Notes: generated by a model not told the origin, from the sequence alone. A DNA stretch of 64,000 nucleotides from DASUPK01 sp963843085 (GCA_963843085.1 CAWJJG010000001.1:1-64000), one strand, 5' to 3'. Counted from the first letter of the stretch, positions 27,281 through 39,431 are shown. Translations and numbers: made by a program.

Positions 27281-27919
27281 TTGAACGACGAGAAGGTCGT
27301 GCTCGATCACGACGATCTACGGCGGACGCTCGTCCGTATCGCCCACGAGATCGTCGAGAACGCCTCATCAAGTTGCGGCTCCTCCGCTTCGCGTCCGGGG
27401 CCGCTGGACTCGGACCGCCTGGCGCTGGTCGGCATCCACACGCGCGGCGCCGTCATCTGCCGCCGCCTCCACGCCCTGGTCGGCGAGCTCTCCGGCACCG
27501 AGGTGCCTCTCGGCGACCTAGACATCTCCTTCTACCGCGACGACATCGAGCGCCGCGAGCCCCGGGACGCCCCGGTGGTCCACGACTCCCATCTCGACTT
27601 CGACCTCGCAGGCCGCACGATCGTGCTGGTGGACGACGTGCTCTACACGGGCCGCACGGTGCGCGCCGCCATCGACGCCCTCTTCGACTACGGCCGCCCG
27701 GCACGGGTCCAGCTGGCGGTGCTGGCGGATCGCGGCCACCGCGAGCTCCCGATCCGCCCGGACTACGTCGGCAAGAACCTGCCGACCGCGCCCGGCGAGC
27801 GGGTGAACGTCCGGCTCGAGGAGACAGACGGCATCGACGAGGTGGCGATCACCCCAGCCGGATCGACGGTTCAGGGGCGTGCGGAAGCGCGCCCCGTTTC
27901 AGGAAGCGAGGACGCATGA
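27281..27919 (+). CDS. pyrR: PyrR, pyr operon RNA-binding regulator / uracil phosphoribosyltransferase
   Basis: Binds UMP/UTP and the pyr leader RNA to shut off pyrimidine synthesis, often with weak uracil phosphoribosyltransferase activity. The PRPP loop is VLVDDVLYTGRTVRAA. GIHTRGAVICRRL and SFYRDDI are typical. A Ser/Pro-rich insert sits near residues 28-43. I place the start at TTG 27281, 8 bases after GGAAGGAG, rather than GTG 27257 which lies inside the RNA-binding loop. Its stop overlaps the pyrB ATG (ATGA). Confidence 0.93.
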   Translation: MNDEKVVLDHDDLRRTLVRIAHEIVENASSSCGSSASRPGPLDSDRLALVGIHTRGAVICRRLHALVGELSGTEVPLGDLDISFYRDDIERREPRDAPVVHDSHLDFDLAGRTIVLVDDVLYTGRTVRAAIDALFDYGRPARVQLAVLADRGHRELPIRPDYVGKNLPTAPGERVNVRLEETDGIDEVAITPAGSTVQGRAEARPVSGSEDA

Positions 27920-28875
27920 AGCACCTGTTGGGAGTCGAGGAGCTCTCGCGCGAGGAGATGGACCGCATCCTCGAGCGGGCCCAGAGCTTCGCCGAGGTTG
28001 GCCGGCGCGACATCAAGAAGGTCCCGACCCTTCGCGGCCGCACCATCGTCAACCTCTTCTACGAGGCCAGCACCCGCACTCTCTCCTCGTTCGAGCTGGC
28101 CGCCAAGCGCCTCTCCGCAGACGTGGTCAGCGTCAAGTCGGCCGGCTCCTCGGTCGACAAGGGCGAGTCGCTGAAGGACACGGTCGCGACCCTCTCGGCC
28201 TACGATCCCGCCGCGATCGTGATCCGCTCGCCGCACGCCGGCGCGGCCGGCCTCGTTGCTCGCTGGACCGAGGCCTCGGTGATCAACGCGGGTGACGGCA
28301 AGCACGAGCATCCGACCCAGGCCCTGCTTGACGTCTTCACGCTGCGCCAGCGGCTCGACTCGTTCGAGGGGTCGAACATCTGGATCGTCGGCGACGTCCT
28401 CCACAGCCGCGTCGCCCGCTCCTGCCTCCTCGCCTTCCGGAAGATGGGTGCGAAGGTGACGCTCTGCGGCCCCCCGACGCTGATCCCTCGAGGGATCGAG
28501 GCGCTCGGCTGCGAGGTCTCGTACGACCTCGACCGGCTCGGCGAGGCCGACGTGGTCTACGCGCTGCGGATGCAGCGGGAGCGGATGAGCGAGAGCTTCG
28601 TTCCCTCGCTGCGCGAGTACGCGACCCGGTACCAGATCGACTCACGACGGCTGGGCCCGCGCCAGCTGCTCATGCACCCCGGCCCGGTCAACCGCGGGGT
28701 GGAGCTCTCGCCCGAGGTGATCGACTCGCCGCAGTCGCTGATCACCGCGCAGGTCGAGAGCGGCCTGGTCGTCCGGATGGCGATCCTCTATGAGCTGCTC
28801 GCGGGGAGCGAGCGGGCACGGCCCGACCGCGGGCCCGCCCCCGCCGACACTCCGACGATCGGACAGCCGGCGTGA
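27916..28875 (+). CDS. pyrB: Aspartate carbamoyltransferase catalytic subunit
   Basis: Condenses carbamoyl phosphate and aspartate to carbamoyl-aspartate, the first committed step of pyrimidine synthesis. The carbamoyl phosphate motif is FYEASTRTLSSFELA. HEHPTQALLDVFTL and the late MHPGPVNRGVE block are also present. 319 residues, normal length. ATG 27916 overlaps the pyrR stop; the reading frame is open further upstream but only as a pyrR shadow. There is no pyrI regulatory subunit, so control is probably through PyrR. Confidence 0.96.
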   Translation: MKHLLGVEELSREEMDRILERAQSFAEVGRRDIKKVPTLRGRTIVNLFYEASTRTLSSFELAAKRLSADVVSVKSAGSSVDKGESLKDTVATLSAYDPAAIVIRSPHAGAAGLVARWTEASVINAGDGKHEHPTQALLDVFTLRQRLDSFEGSNIWIVGDVLHSRVARSCLLAFRKMGAKVTLCGPPTLIPRGIEALGCEVSYDLDRLGEADVVYALRMQRERMSESFVPSLREYATRYQIDSRRLGPRQLLMHPGPVNRGVELSPEVIDSPQSLITAQVESGLVVRMAILYELLAGSERARPDRGPAPADTPTIGQPA

Positions 28876-30251
28876 CCGTCTCGGAGAACGGAGCCGAGGG
28901 CGCGGTGGAGGCCCCGAAGCTGATCTCCCGGCCGGGCCATGCCGCCAATCTGGTGATCAGGGGAGCCCGTCTGCTCGATCCGCGCACCGGCCTCGACGGC
29001 GCTCGTGACCTGGTCGTGCGAAACGGCGAGATCGCCGAGATCACCGAGGTCGGGAACGCCCCCGAGGTGGAGGGCGCCGAGCTCGTCGAGGGCGAGGGCC
29101 TGCTCGCTCTGCCGGCCTTCGTCGACCCGCACGTCCACTTCCGGGTCCCGGGGCAGGAGCACAAGGAGGATCTGGAGACGGGCACGCGGTCCGCGGCGGC
29201 CGGCGGCTACTGCGCGGTGATCGCCATGGCCAACACCTCGCCGCCGATCGACTCCGCCGCCGTGCTCGGCTCGGTCCGGGACCGCGCGGAGCGCGAAGCG
29301 TCGATCCCGGTCGGCTTCGTCGCCAACGTCACCCGCGGGATGGACGGGCAGGAGCTCACCGAGATGGCCGAGCTCGCGGAGGCCGGCGCGATCGGGTTCT
29401 CAGACGACGGCCTGCCGATCGCCAACGCCCGGGTCCTTCGCCGCGCCCTCCAGTACCAGCGCCTCGCCGGCGGAGTGATCGCATTGCACGAGGAGGACCC
29501 GGATCTGTCGGGCGGCGGCGTGATGAACGAGGGCGAAGTCTCCGCCGCGCTTGGCATGGAGGGGGTCCCGGCGGTTTCGGAGTCGACGATGATCGCCCGC
29601 AACTGCTCGCTCGCTCTATATGAGGGGGCGCGAATCCACGTCCAGCACCTCTCCGCACGGGCCTCGGTGGAGGAGATCGCGCGCGCCAAGGCGGCCGGCG
29701 TCCAGGTCACCTGCGAGGCGAGCCCGCATCACCTGACCCTCACCGACCAGGCGGTCCGCAGCCTCGACGCCCGCTTCAAGATGAACCCGCCGCTGCGCAC
29801 TGAGGACGACCGCGAGGCGCTGATCGAAGGGCTCCGCGACGGCACGATCGACTGCGTCGCCACGGATCACGCTCCGCACGCCTCGGAGGAGAAGGAGGTG
29901 CCGTTCGAGGAGGCCGCGATGGGCGTGACCGGCCTCGAGACCGCCTTCGCCGCGCTCTACACGGACTTGGTGCTGCCGGGCGTGCTGCCCCTCGAGCTCC
30001 TCGTCGAGCGGATGACCTGCGGCGGCGAGCCCTTTGGCATCGAGGCGCCGCGGATCGAGCCCGACGCGGTGGCGAACGTCGCGCTGATCGATCCCGAGCT
30101 CACCTGGACGGTCGGCGAGGACGGCTACGAGAGCCGCTCCTACAACAACTGCTTCGGCGGCCGGGAGTTGACCGGCCGCGTCCTGATGACGGTCGCGGCC
30201 GGGCGGGCCGCGTTCCGGCAGCGCAGCTTCGCCCTCGGGGTCGCCTCGTGA
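28872..30251 (+). CDS. pyrC: Dihydroorotase
   Basis: Cyclises carbamoyl-aspartate to dihydroorotate. Amidohydrolase TIM-barrel with DPHVHFRVPGQEHKEDLETG metal motif near residue 90, HVQHLSAR, CEASPHHLTL and the catalytic CVATDHAPH. 459 residues, the type I size. GTG start overlaps the pyrB stop (GTGA). In some bacteria such class I enzymes associate with PyrB; that is possible here. Confidence 0.95.
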   Translation: MTVSENGAEGAVEAPKLISRPGHAANLVIRGARLLDPRTGLDGARDLVVRNGEIAEITEVGNAPEVEGAELVEGEGLLALPAFVDPHVHFRVPGQEHKEDLETGTRSAAAGGYCAVIAMANTSPPIDSAAVLGSVRDRAEREASIPVGFVANVTRGMDGQELTEMAELAEAGAIGFSDDGLPIANARVLRRALQYQRLAGGVIALHEEDPDLSGGGVMNEGEVSAALGMEGVPAVSESTMIARNCSLALYEGARIHVQHLSARASVEEIARAKAAGVQVTCEASPHHLTLTDQAVRSLDARFKMNPPLRTEDDREALIEGLRDGTIDCVATDHAPHASEEKEVPFEEAAMGVTGLETAFAALYTDLVLPGVLPLELLVERMTCGGEPFGIEAPRIEPDAVANVALIDPELTWTVGEDGYESRSYNNCFGGRELTGRVLMTVAAGRAAFRQRSFALGVAS

Positions 30252-30835
30252 GCAGGCTCGAGCGGGATCGAGCCGCGCTGGTCGTCGTCGACGTCCAGGA
30301 GGGCTTTCGCAAGGCGATCCCCGACTTCGAGCGCATCGCGAGGGCCACCGCCACCCTGATCCGCGGAGCCGAGGCGATCGGCATCCCGATCGTGGTCACC
30401 GAGCAGTACCCGAAGGGGCTGGGGGAGACCGCGGCGGAGGTGTCGGAGCATCTGCCCGACGGTACCGCCCCGATCGAGAAGGTCGTGTTCTCGGCGGCCG
30501 AGGCGGAGGGCTTCGACCTCTCGGACCGCGACCAGGCTCTCGTCTGCGGGATCGAGACGCACGTCTGCGTCAACCAGACGGTCCTCGACCTGCTCGCGGA
30601 GGGCAAGGAGGTCGAGGTGGCCGAGGACGCCGTCGGCTCGCGGACCGAGGAGAACCGGCGGATCGGGCTCAACAAGATGGAGCGCGCGGGAGCGACGCTG
30701 ACCAGCGTCGAGACCGCGCTCTTCGAGCTGCTCGGCCGCGCCGGCAGCGACGAGTTCAAGGCGATCCAGAAGCTGATCCTCGAATACGCCCCGAACCCGG
30801 AGACCATGCCGAAGCCGAGGGAGAGGGTCACGTGA
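30248..30835 (+). CDS. Isochorismatase-family cysteine hydrolase
   Basis: A 195-residue alpha/beta cysteine hydrolase. The triad is visible: Asp in LVVVDVQEGF, Lys near PIEKVVFSA, and Cys in CGIETHVCVNQT. It resembles the YcaC/ISOC1-like subgroup rather than true isochorismatases. It sits inside the pyr operon with 4-base overlaps on both sides (GTGA), so it must be co-translated with pyrC and carA. Amide or carbamate hydrolysis on a pyrimidine-related compound is an inference only. Confidence 0.85.
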   Translation: MSRLERDRAALVVVDVQEGFRKAIPDFERIARATATLIRGAEAIGIPIVVTEQYPKGLGETAAEVSEHLPDGTAPIEKVVFSAAEAEGFDLSDRDQALVCGIETHVCVNQTVLDLLAEGKEVEVAEDAVGSRTEENRRIGLNKMERAGATLTSVETALFELLGRAGSDEFKAIQKLILEYAPNPETMPKPRERVT

Positions 30836-31983
30836 GCGGGTACGTCCTGCTCGAAGACGGCACGCGTCTCGACGGCGAGCTGCTCGGCTCCGGCGAGGCC
30901 ATGACCGGCGAGGTTGTCTTCAACACCTCGATGACGGGCTACCAGGAGGCGGTCACCGATCCCAGCTACGCAGGCCAGATCATCACCTTCACGTATCCGC
31001 TGATCGGCAACTACGGAGTCTCGGGCGAGGCGATGGAGTCCGAGCGCGTCCAGGCCCGCGGCGTGATCATGCGAGAGGGCAAGAACACGGAGGACGCCGC
31101 GACCGCCGAGGGCGGCTGGCTCGACTGGCTTCGCGACTGCGGCATCCCGGCGATCTCCGGAGTCGACACCCGTGCGCTCGTCCGCCACATCCGGGACCGG
31201 GGCGCCATGCGGGGCGGGATCTTCCCGGCCGGCCTCGCGGAGTCCGAGGCACGCGAGCGTGTCGGGGCCGAGCCATCGATGGACGGCGCCGACTTCGCCA
31301 CGACGGTGACGCCGGATCAGCCGGTCGAGATCGACGGCGACGGGCCGCATGTGGTCGGCATCGACACCGGCATCAAGCTCTCGATCGTCCGTCAGCTCAA
31401 GGAGCGGGGCGCGCGGATCACGCTGCTGCCCTGCGACACCTCGGCCGAGGACGTGCTCGCCCGCGACCCGGATCTCGTCTTCCTGGCCAACGGCCCCGGC
31501 GACCCCGGTGCGCTCGACTATGTGGTCGAGAACGTCCGCGGCGTGGTGGGCAAGAAGCCCGTCGTCGGCATCTGCCTCGGCCATCAGCTGCTCTGTCGCG
31601 CCGTCGGCCTGGAGACCTTCAAGCTCCCCTTCGGCCATCGCGGCGCCAACCACCCGGTCAAGGACCTGGAGACCGGGAGGATCGACATCACCTCCCAGAA
31701 CCACGGCTTCGCGGTACTCGGTCCGGGCGGCGACGAGACGATCGAGGGCGACGAGCCGGTTCGCTGGCAGACGGACTTCGGCGAAGCCGAGCTCTCCCAC
31801 CTGAACCTCTACGACCGCACGGTCGAGGGCTTGGTCCTGAAGGACGTCCCCGGCCGCACCGTCCAGTACCACCCGGAGGCCGGTCCCGGCCCGCACGACG
31901 CCCGCTATCTCTTCGACCGCTTCCTGGAGCTCGCGGGTATGCGAGGGCCCAGCGGAGGCGAAGCCGAGCAGGGACCCGTTTGA
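30832..31983 (+). CDS. carA: Carbamoyl phosphate synthase, small (glutaminase) subunit
   Basis: Releases ammonia from glutamine and channels it to CarB. The N-terminal CPSase domain carries GEVVFNTSMTGYQEAVTDPS. The class I glutaminase carries the catalytic Cys in VGICLGHQLLCRA and the His/Glu in QYHPEAGPGPHD. 383 residues. Start GTG overlaps the preceding hydrolase stop. It feeds both pyrimidines and arginine; here its setting is purely pyr. Confidence 0.96.
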   Translation: MSGYVLLEDGTRLDGELLGSGEAMTGEVVFNTSMTGYQEAVTDPSYAGQIITFTYPLIGNYGVSGEAMESERVQARGVIMREGKNTEDAATAEGGWLDWLRDCGIPAISGVDTRALVRHIRDRGAMRGGIFPAGLAESEARERVGAEPSMDGADFATTVTPDQPVEIDGDGPHVVGIDTGIKLSIVRQLKERGARITLLPCDTSAEDVLARDPDLVFLANGPGDPGALDYVVENVRGVVGKKPVVGICLGHQLLCRAVGLETFKLPFGHRGANHPVKDLETGRIDITSQNHGFAVLGPGGDETIEGDEPVRWQTDFGEAELSHLNLYDRTVEGLVLKDVPGRTVQYHPEAGPGPHDARYLFDRFLELAGMRGPSGGEAEQGPV

Positions 31984-31985
31984 TC

Positions 31986-35092
<3,107 letters not shown>

Positions 35093-35096
<4 letters not shown>

Positions 35097-35965
35097 CCGC
35101 CGCCAAGGCGCAGCGCCTGGGGGAGAGGGTCGTGGCCCCCTTCGGCCGCCGTCTCTGCGAGGTGACGCGCAACCTCCCCTCAGGCGGCTATCGGATCTTC
35201 TCGGTGATCGACCCGGCCGGTCCCGAGCCGGCCGCCGGCCAGTTCTACATGCTGGCCGCGGACTCCGGCTGGGGCGGCGATCAGGGACGCCCGTACCTCG
35301 CCCGCGCCTTTTCCGTCGCCGATGCGGAGACCGAGAGCGGGGGGGTGAGACTCGACTTCCTGGTACTGGCCGTGGGGCCCGGCACCAGTCGGCTGGCGGC
35401 GCTGGAACCCGGTGAGAGCCTCTGGATACACGGGCCGCTCGGCAGGCCGTTCGCTTCGCCGACGGACCTCGCGCCAGGCGCCGCCGGCGCCATCCTGGTG
35501 GGCGGCGGCATCGGGGTCGCTCCGCTCGCGCTCTGGCGGCGGCGCCTGCTTCGGGCCGGGATCCCGGCGCGGGTTCTCCTGGGCTTCCGCGACCGGCCGA
35601 ACTCCGGTGGCCTCGACCTCTTCGACTGCAGCGAGATCCGCCTGGCCAGCGAGGACGGGCACATCGGCCACCGCGGCTACGTCACCGACCTGCTCGGCGT
35701 CCTGCTGGAGGGCGACGACGCCGGCACCGGCGCCGTCTACGCCTGCGGCCCGCCGCCGATGCTGGAGGCAGTGCGGGTCATGTGCGCCGATCGCGGCGTG
35801 GCCTGCGAGCTGGCGCTGGAGGCGCCGATGGCCTGCGGCTTCGGCGCCTGCTTCGGCTGCGCGATCCCTCAGACCGGGGGTGGCTACATGCGGCTCTGCG
35901 TAGACGGCCCTGTCGTCCGCGGCGACGAGATCGAGACGGCGCTCGTCCCTGGATCCGGGCATTGA
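35093..35965 (+). CDS. pyrK: Dihydroorotate dehydrogenase electron-transfer subunit
   Basis: FAD/2Fe-2S subunit that passes electrons from the class 1B dehydrogenase to NAD. A ferredoxin-reductase-like fold carries ILVGGGIGVAPLAL for NAD. The C-terminal cysteines CGFGACFGC plus a later Cys (YMRLCVDGPV) form the 2Fe-2S site. 290 residues. ATG overlaps the carB stop and the end overlaps the pyrD TTG, so pyrK and pyrD are made together. Confidence 0.94.
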
Positions 35966-36834
35966 CCGACTTCTGCGGCATCGAGCTGCGCCATCCGGTG
36001 ATCAACGGCTCGGGCACCTTCGACGCCATCGCCGCCCGCCGCGCCTTCGGAGATGCGCTCCTCGATGAGTTCCCCTTCTCCGCCTTCGTCTCCAAGACCA
36101 TCACGCCGGAGCCGCGGGCCGGCAACCCGCCCCCGCGGCTCTGGGAGACGCCGTCCGGGCTGATCAATTCGATCGGGTTGCCGAACAAGGGGCTCGACGG
36201 CTTCCTGGATCACGACCTCCCGCAACTCGCCGAGCTCCCCGTCCCGCTGATCGTCTCGGTGATGGGGACCAGCCACGACGACTTCAGCCGGCTGGTCGAA
36301 GGAGTCGGCGAGCGGGAGGAGGTGGCGGCGCTCGAGCTGAACGTCTCCTGCCCGAACGTCAAGTCGGGGCTGATCGTCGGCGAGTCTCCCGATGAGGCGA
36401 AATCCCTGCTCAGAGCCATAAGAGCGCTGACCGGCAAGCCGCTGATCGTGAAGCTCACCCCGAACATCGCCGATCCGGTCCCGGTCGCGGTCGCCGCCGA
36501 GGAGGGAGGGGCGGACGCGGTCTCCCTGATCAACACGCTGCGCGCCGTGGCATTCGATCCCGAAGAGGGCGACCGCTGGCTCGGCGGCGGGACCGGCGGC
36601 CTTTCTGGGCCGGCGGTGCGAGCCGTGGCGCTGGCGCAAGTTCATGCGGTGGCGGCCGCCGTCTCTGTGCCGATCGTCGCGATGGGGGGCGTCTCGAGCG
36701 GACGGGACGCCGCCGAGATGTTGCGTGCGGGTGCAAGTCTCGTTGCCGTCGGGACAGAGAGCTTCCGAGATCCGGCGGCCGGCTCGCGGATCGCCGCCGA
36801 GTTGGGCGGAGAGCTCGCTCGGATCTCCGGATAG
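35962..36834 (+). CDS. pyrD: Dihydroorotate dehydrogenase, class 1B catalytic subunit
   Basis: Oxidises dihydroorotate to orotate with FMN. VINGSGTFDA is at the N-terminus. ELNVSCPNVKSG contains the catalytic Cys that marks class 1 enzymes. IVKLTPNIADP and VAMGGVSSGRDAAEML bind FMN. 290 residues. TTG at 35962 overlaps the pyrK stop (TTGA); the longer open frame upstream is a pyrK shadow. pyrF and pyrE do not follow and must lie elsewhere. Confidence 0.95.
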   Translation: MTDFCGIELRHPVINGSGTFDAIAARRAFGDALLDEFPFSAFVSKTITPEPRAGNPPPRLWETPSGLINSIGLPNKGLDGFLDHDLPQLAELPVPLIVSVMGTSHDDFSRLVEGVGEREEVAALELNVSCPNVKSGLIVGESPDEAKSLLRAIRALTGKPLIVKLTPNIADPVPVAVAAEEGGADAVSLINTLRAVAFDPEEGDRWLGGGTGGLSGPAVRAVALAQVHAVAAAVSVPIVAMGGVSSGRDAAEMLRAGASLVAVGTESFRDPAAGSRIAAELGGELARISG

Positions 36835-36890
36835 ACGGGAATTTTTTTCGGAAACCCCGAAAAGGTCTTTCCGCTCCTCGCGGCCGCGGA

Positions 36891-36896
36891 TATACT
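36891..36896 (+). promoter_or_regulatory. Putative -10 box, leaderless mihF
   Basis: TATACT, 9 bases before the ATG at 36906. No ribosome binding site is present. A weak ttttCGG/CCGaaaa hairpin (36845-36863) lies between the pyrD stop and this box. Confidence 0.5.
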
Positions 36897-36905
36897 GCCG
36901 CCCCG

Positions 36906-37238
36906 ATGCAGGCCCCGGTCCAGTCCTCCAACGCCGCCCCCGAGAGATCATTGGACCAGAGGATGGAAGCCCTGAAGAGGGCAAATGACATCCGTTCCAA
37001 GCGGGCCCAGCTGAAGCGCGACCTCAAGGGCAACAAGGTCAAGATCCAGACGCTGCTCATGGATCCGCCCGAGTACGTCCAGACCGCCAAGGTCATCGAC
37101 ATGCTGATGGCCGTCCCCAAGTACGGGCGGGTGAAGACGAATCGGATCCTGAACCAGTGCCGGATCTCGCCGTCGAAGACCATCGGTGGGCTCTCCGAGC
37201 GCCAGCGCGCCGAACTCGTAGCCCAGTTGCGTAAGTAA
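36906..37238 (+). CDS. mihF: Actinobacterial integration host factor (mIHF)
   Basis: Small basic nucleoid protein found in actinobacteria, unrelated to enterobacterial IHF. The conserved core reads RANDIRSKRAQLKRDLK, then VKIQTLLMDPPEYVQTAKV and VPKYGRVKTNRILNQCRISP (helix-two-turn-helix). 110 residues. It lies directly before gmk, rpoZ and coaBC, the usual actinobacterial order. It bends DNA and supports phage-type integration and replication control. Its presence supports the phylum assignment. Confidence 0.95.
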   Translation: MQAPVQSSNAAPERSLDQRMEALKRANDIRSKRAQLKRDLKGNKVKIQTLLMDPPEYVQTAKVIDMLMAVPKYGRVKTNRILNQCRISPSKTIGGLSERQRAELVAQLRK

Positions 37239-37292
37239 CGCCGCACTCCAGGAGCTTTTCGCGGCCGTCCCGGCGGTCATGATCTCCTCGTC

Positions 37293-37856
37293 GTGGGGAA
37301 GGTCTTCGTCATCACCGGCCCGTCAGGGGTCGGAAAGGGAACGCTGATCGAGCAGCTGCTCGCGCGCGTCCCGGAGCTCGAGCTCTCCATCTCCGCGACC
37401 ACCCGGGAGCCGCGTCCCGGGGAGACCAACGGCCGCGACTACTTCTTCCTGACCCCGGAGGAGTTCCGCCGCCGGCTGGAGGCCGGTGACTTCCTCGAAC
37501 ACGCCAGCTACAGCGGCAACTACTACGGCACCCTGCGACAGGAGGTACAGGAGCGCCTGGCGCAGGGGCATTCCGTGGTCCTCGAGATCGAGGTGCAGGG
37601 CGCCCGCCAGGTGCGCGATTCGCTGGGCGACGACGCCGTCCTGATCTTCATCGCCCCGCCCGACGAGGAGGTCCTGCGAGAGCGGCTGGAGGGGAGGGGC
37701 ACCGACACCCCAGAGGCGATCGAGCAGCGCCTGCGGACCGCCGAGGTGGAGCTCGCCGCCCGCTCGGAGTTCCCGCTCGAGGTGGTGAACGACGAGGTGC
37801 AGAAAGCCGCCTCGCGACTCGAGAAGCTCGTCCGTGGTCAGCTGTCCCTACACTGA
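37293..37856 (+). CDS. gmk: Guanylate kinase
   Basis: Phosphorylates GMP to GDP with ATP. P-loop ITGPSGVGKGTLIEQLL at the start, GMP-binding SATTREPRPGETNGRDY and FLEHASYSGNYYGT, and a lid region near REPRPGE. 187 residues. GTG start at 37293, seven residues before the P-loop. rpoZ follows 4 bases after its stop, the common gmk-rpoZ pair. Confidence 0.96.
   Translation: MGKVFVITGPSGVGKGTLIEQLLARVPELELSISATTREPRPGETNGRDYFFLTPEEFRRRLEAGDFLEHASYSGNYYGTLRQEVQERLAQGHSVVLEIEVQGARQVRDSLGDDAVLIFIAPPDEEVLRERLEGRGTDTPEAIEQRLRTAEVELAARSEFPLEVVNDEVQKAASRLEKLVRGQLSLH
37849..37854 (+). promoter_or_regulatory. Putative -10 box, leaderless rpoZ
   Basis: TACACT inside the end of gmk, 6 bases before the rpoZ ATG at 37861. 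Confidence 0.4.
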
Positions 37857-37860
37857 CCCC

Positions 37861-38097
37861 ATGTCAATGATCACGCCAAGAGTCGACAAGCTTCTCGAAC
37901 ACACCGACACCCACTACGCCGCCGTCTGCGTCGCGGCGAAGCGGGCTCGCCAGATCAACGCGTACTACCACTCCCTCTCCGAGGGCGCCTACGGTGAGTA
38001 CACGCCTCCGATGGTCGAGGTTCCCAGCGGGAACTATCTGACGATCGCTCTGGAGGAGACCGCGGCGGGCAAGCTCAAGTACGAGTACAAGGCCTAA
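37861..38097 (+). CDS. rpoZ: RNA polymerase omega subunit
   Basis: Assembly subunit of RNA polymerase, 78 residues. Recognised by TPRVDKLLEHTDTHYAAVCV, then AAKRARQINAYYHSL and the C-terminal PSGNYLTIALEETAAGKLKY, typical of actinobacterial omega. ATG at 37861 is preferred over an upstream GTG inside gmk because family members start here. It sits between gmk and coaBC as in most actinobacteria. Confidence 0.93.
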   Translation: MSMITPRVDKLLEHTDTHYAAVCVAAKRARQINAYYHSLSEGAYGEYTPPMVEVPSGNYLTIALEETAAGKLKYEYKA

Positions 38098-38117
38098 CCA
38101 GCTACTAGGAGGGCGTG

Positions 38118-39380
38118 ATGGCCCGCATCCTGCTCGGGGTGAGTGGTGGCATCGCGGCTTACAAGTCGCTCGAGTTGGCGCGCCTCGCCACCAAGGAGGG
38201 GCACGCCGTCCGCGTCCTGATGACCCCGGCCGCGGAGCGCTTCGTCGGCCCGGCCTCATTCGAGGGGATCACCGGCGCGCCCGTGCTGAGCGACGAGTTC
38301 GAGCGCGACTCGGCGCGCGGCGCCTTCCCAGGCGACGCGGCCCCCGACCACGATCCGATCGGTCATCTCGAGGTGGTCGCGAACGCCGATGCGTATCTGA
38401 TCGCTCCCGCCTCGGCCAACACGATCGCGAAGGTCGCGGCCGGGATCGCCGACTCGATGGTCACCACCTCGTTCCTCGCCTGCTCGGCGCCGCGGCTCGT
38501 GGCGCCGGCCATGAACGACCGGATGTATCGCGATGCCGCGACCCAGGCCAACCTGTCCACACTCCGGCAGCGCGGGATCACCGTGATAGAGCCGGAAGAG
38601 GGCGCGCTCGCCTCCCGTGGGGAGCATGGCGTCGGCCGGCTGCCCGAGCCGCGCGCCCTGCTCGACGCGATCGAGCATGCCGCCCCCGCCCCGATCGGGC
38701 CCTGGGACGGTCTCCGGGTGCTGGTGTCCGCCGGTGGTACCCGGGAGCCGATCGACCCGGTGCGCTTCATCGGCAACCGCTCATCGGGCCGCATGGGCCT
38801 CGCAATCGCCGAGCGTGCCGCTCGGCGTGGTGCGGAGGTCACCGTCGTCGCCGCCAACGTCTCACTGCTCGCCGCGCCCGGTGTCAGGCGCGTGGACGTC
38901 GAGACGGCGTCCGAGCTCGCCGGGGCACTCGGCCGCGAGTTCGATTCCACCGACGTGCTGGTGATGGCGGCCGCCCCCGCCGACTTCCGTCCCCGGAGCG
39001 CGGCCGGCGAGAAGATCCACCGCGAGGGGAGCGGCGGGATGGAGCTCCACCTGGAGCCGACGGAGGACATACTCGCCGGGCTTTCCGCGAACCGGCGCGA
39101 GGACCAGACGATCGTCGGGTTCGCAGCCGAGACCGATCACGATCCGGGGCGCGCGCGTGAGAAGCTCGAGCGCAAGGGCGCCGATGCGATTGTCTTCAAC
39201 GACGTCTCCCGCTCCGAGATCGGCTTCGAGAGCACTGAGAACGAGGTCGTGATCGTGGAGCCCTCGGGTGAGCACCCTGTTCCGCTCGCCTCCAAGGAGC
39301 AGGTCGCCGACGCCATCCTCGATCGCATCGACTCCATCAGGTCGGAGCAGGCAGTCCGCCGCGCCCACGCCCAGGACTAG
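38118..39380 (+). CDS. coaBC: Phosphopantothenoylcysteine synthetase/decarboxylase
   Basis: Bifunctional coenzyme A enzyme joining cysteine to phosphopantothenate and decarboxylating it. CoaC half: FMN flavodoxin-like fold with LLGVSGGIAAYKSLELA, ANTIAKVAAGIADSM and the PAMN motif (APAMNDRMY). CoaB half from about residue 190: SAGGTREPIDPVRFIGNRSS. About 20 extra residues precede the active-site His in the CoaC half. 420 residues. ATG 38118 has AGGAGG upstream. Confidence 0.95.
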   Translation: MARILLGVSGGIAAYKSLELARLATKEGHAVRVLMTPAAERFVGPASFEGITGAPVLSDEFERDSARGAFPGDAAPDHDPIGHLEVVANADAYLIAPASANTIAKVAAGIADSMVTTSFLACSAPRLVAPAMNDRMYRDAATQANLSTLRQRGITVIEPEEGALASRGEHGVGRLPEPRALLDAIEHAAPAPIGPWDGLRVLVSAGGTREPIDPVRFIGNRSSGRMGLAIAERAARRGAEVTVVAANVSLLAAPGVRRVDVETASELAGALGREFDSTDVLVMAAAPADFRPRSAAGEKIHREGSGGMELHLEPTEDILAGLSANRREDQTIVGFAAETDHDPGRAREKLERKGADAIVFNDVSRSEIGFESTENEVVIVEPSGEHPVPLASKEQVADAILDRIDSIRSEQAVRRAHAQD

Positions 39381-39419
39381 CGTTCACGACCGCCCAGGGG
39401 AGTGGGTTGCGCGCCCGCC

Positions 39420-39425
39420 TAAACT
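39420..39425 (+). promoter_or_regulatory. Putative -10 box, leaderless TPR gene
   Basis: TAAACT, 6 bases before the ATG at 39432. Confidence 0.45.
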
Positions 39426-39431
39426 GGGTTC

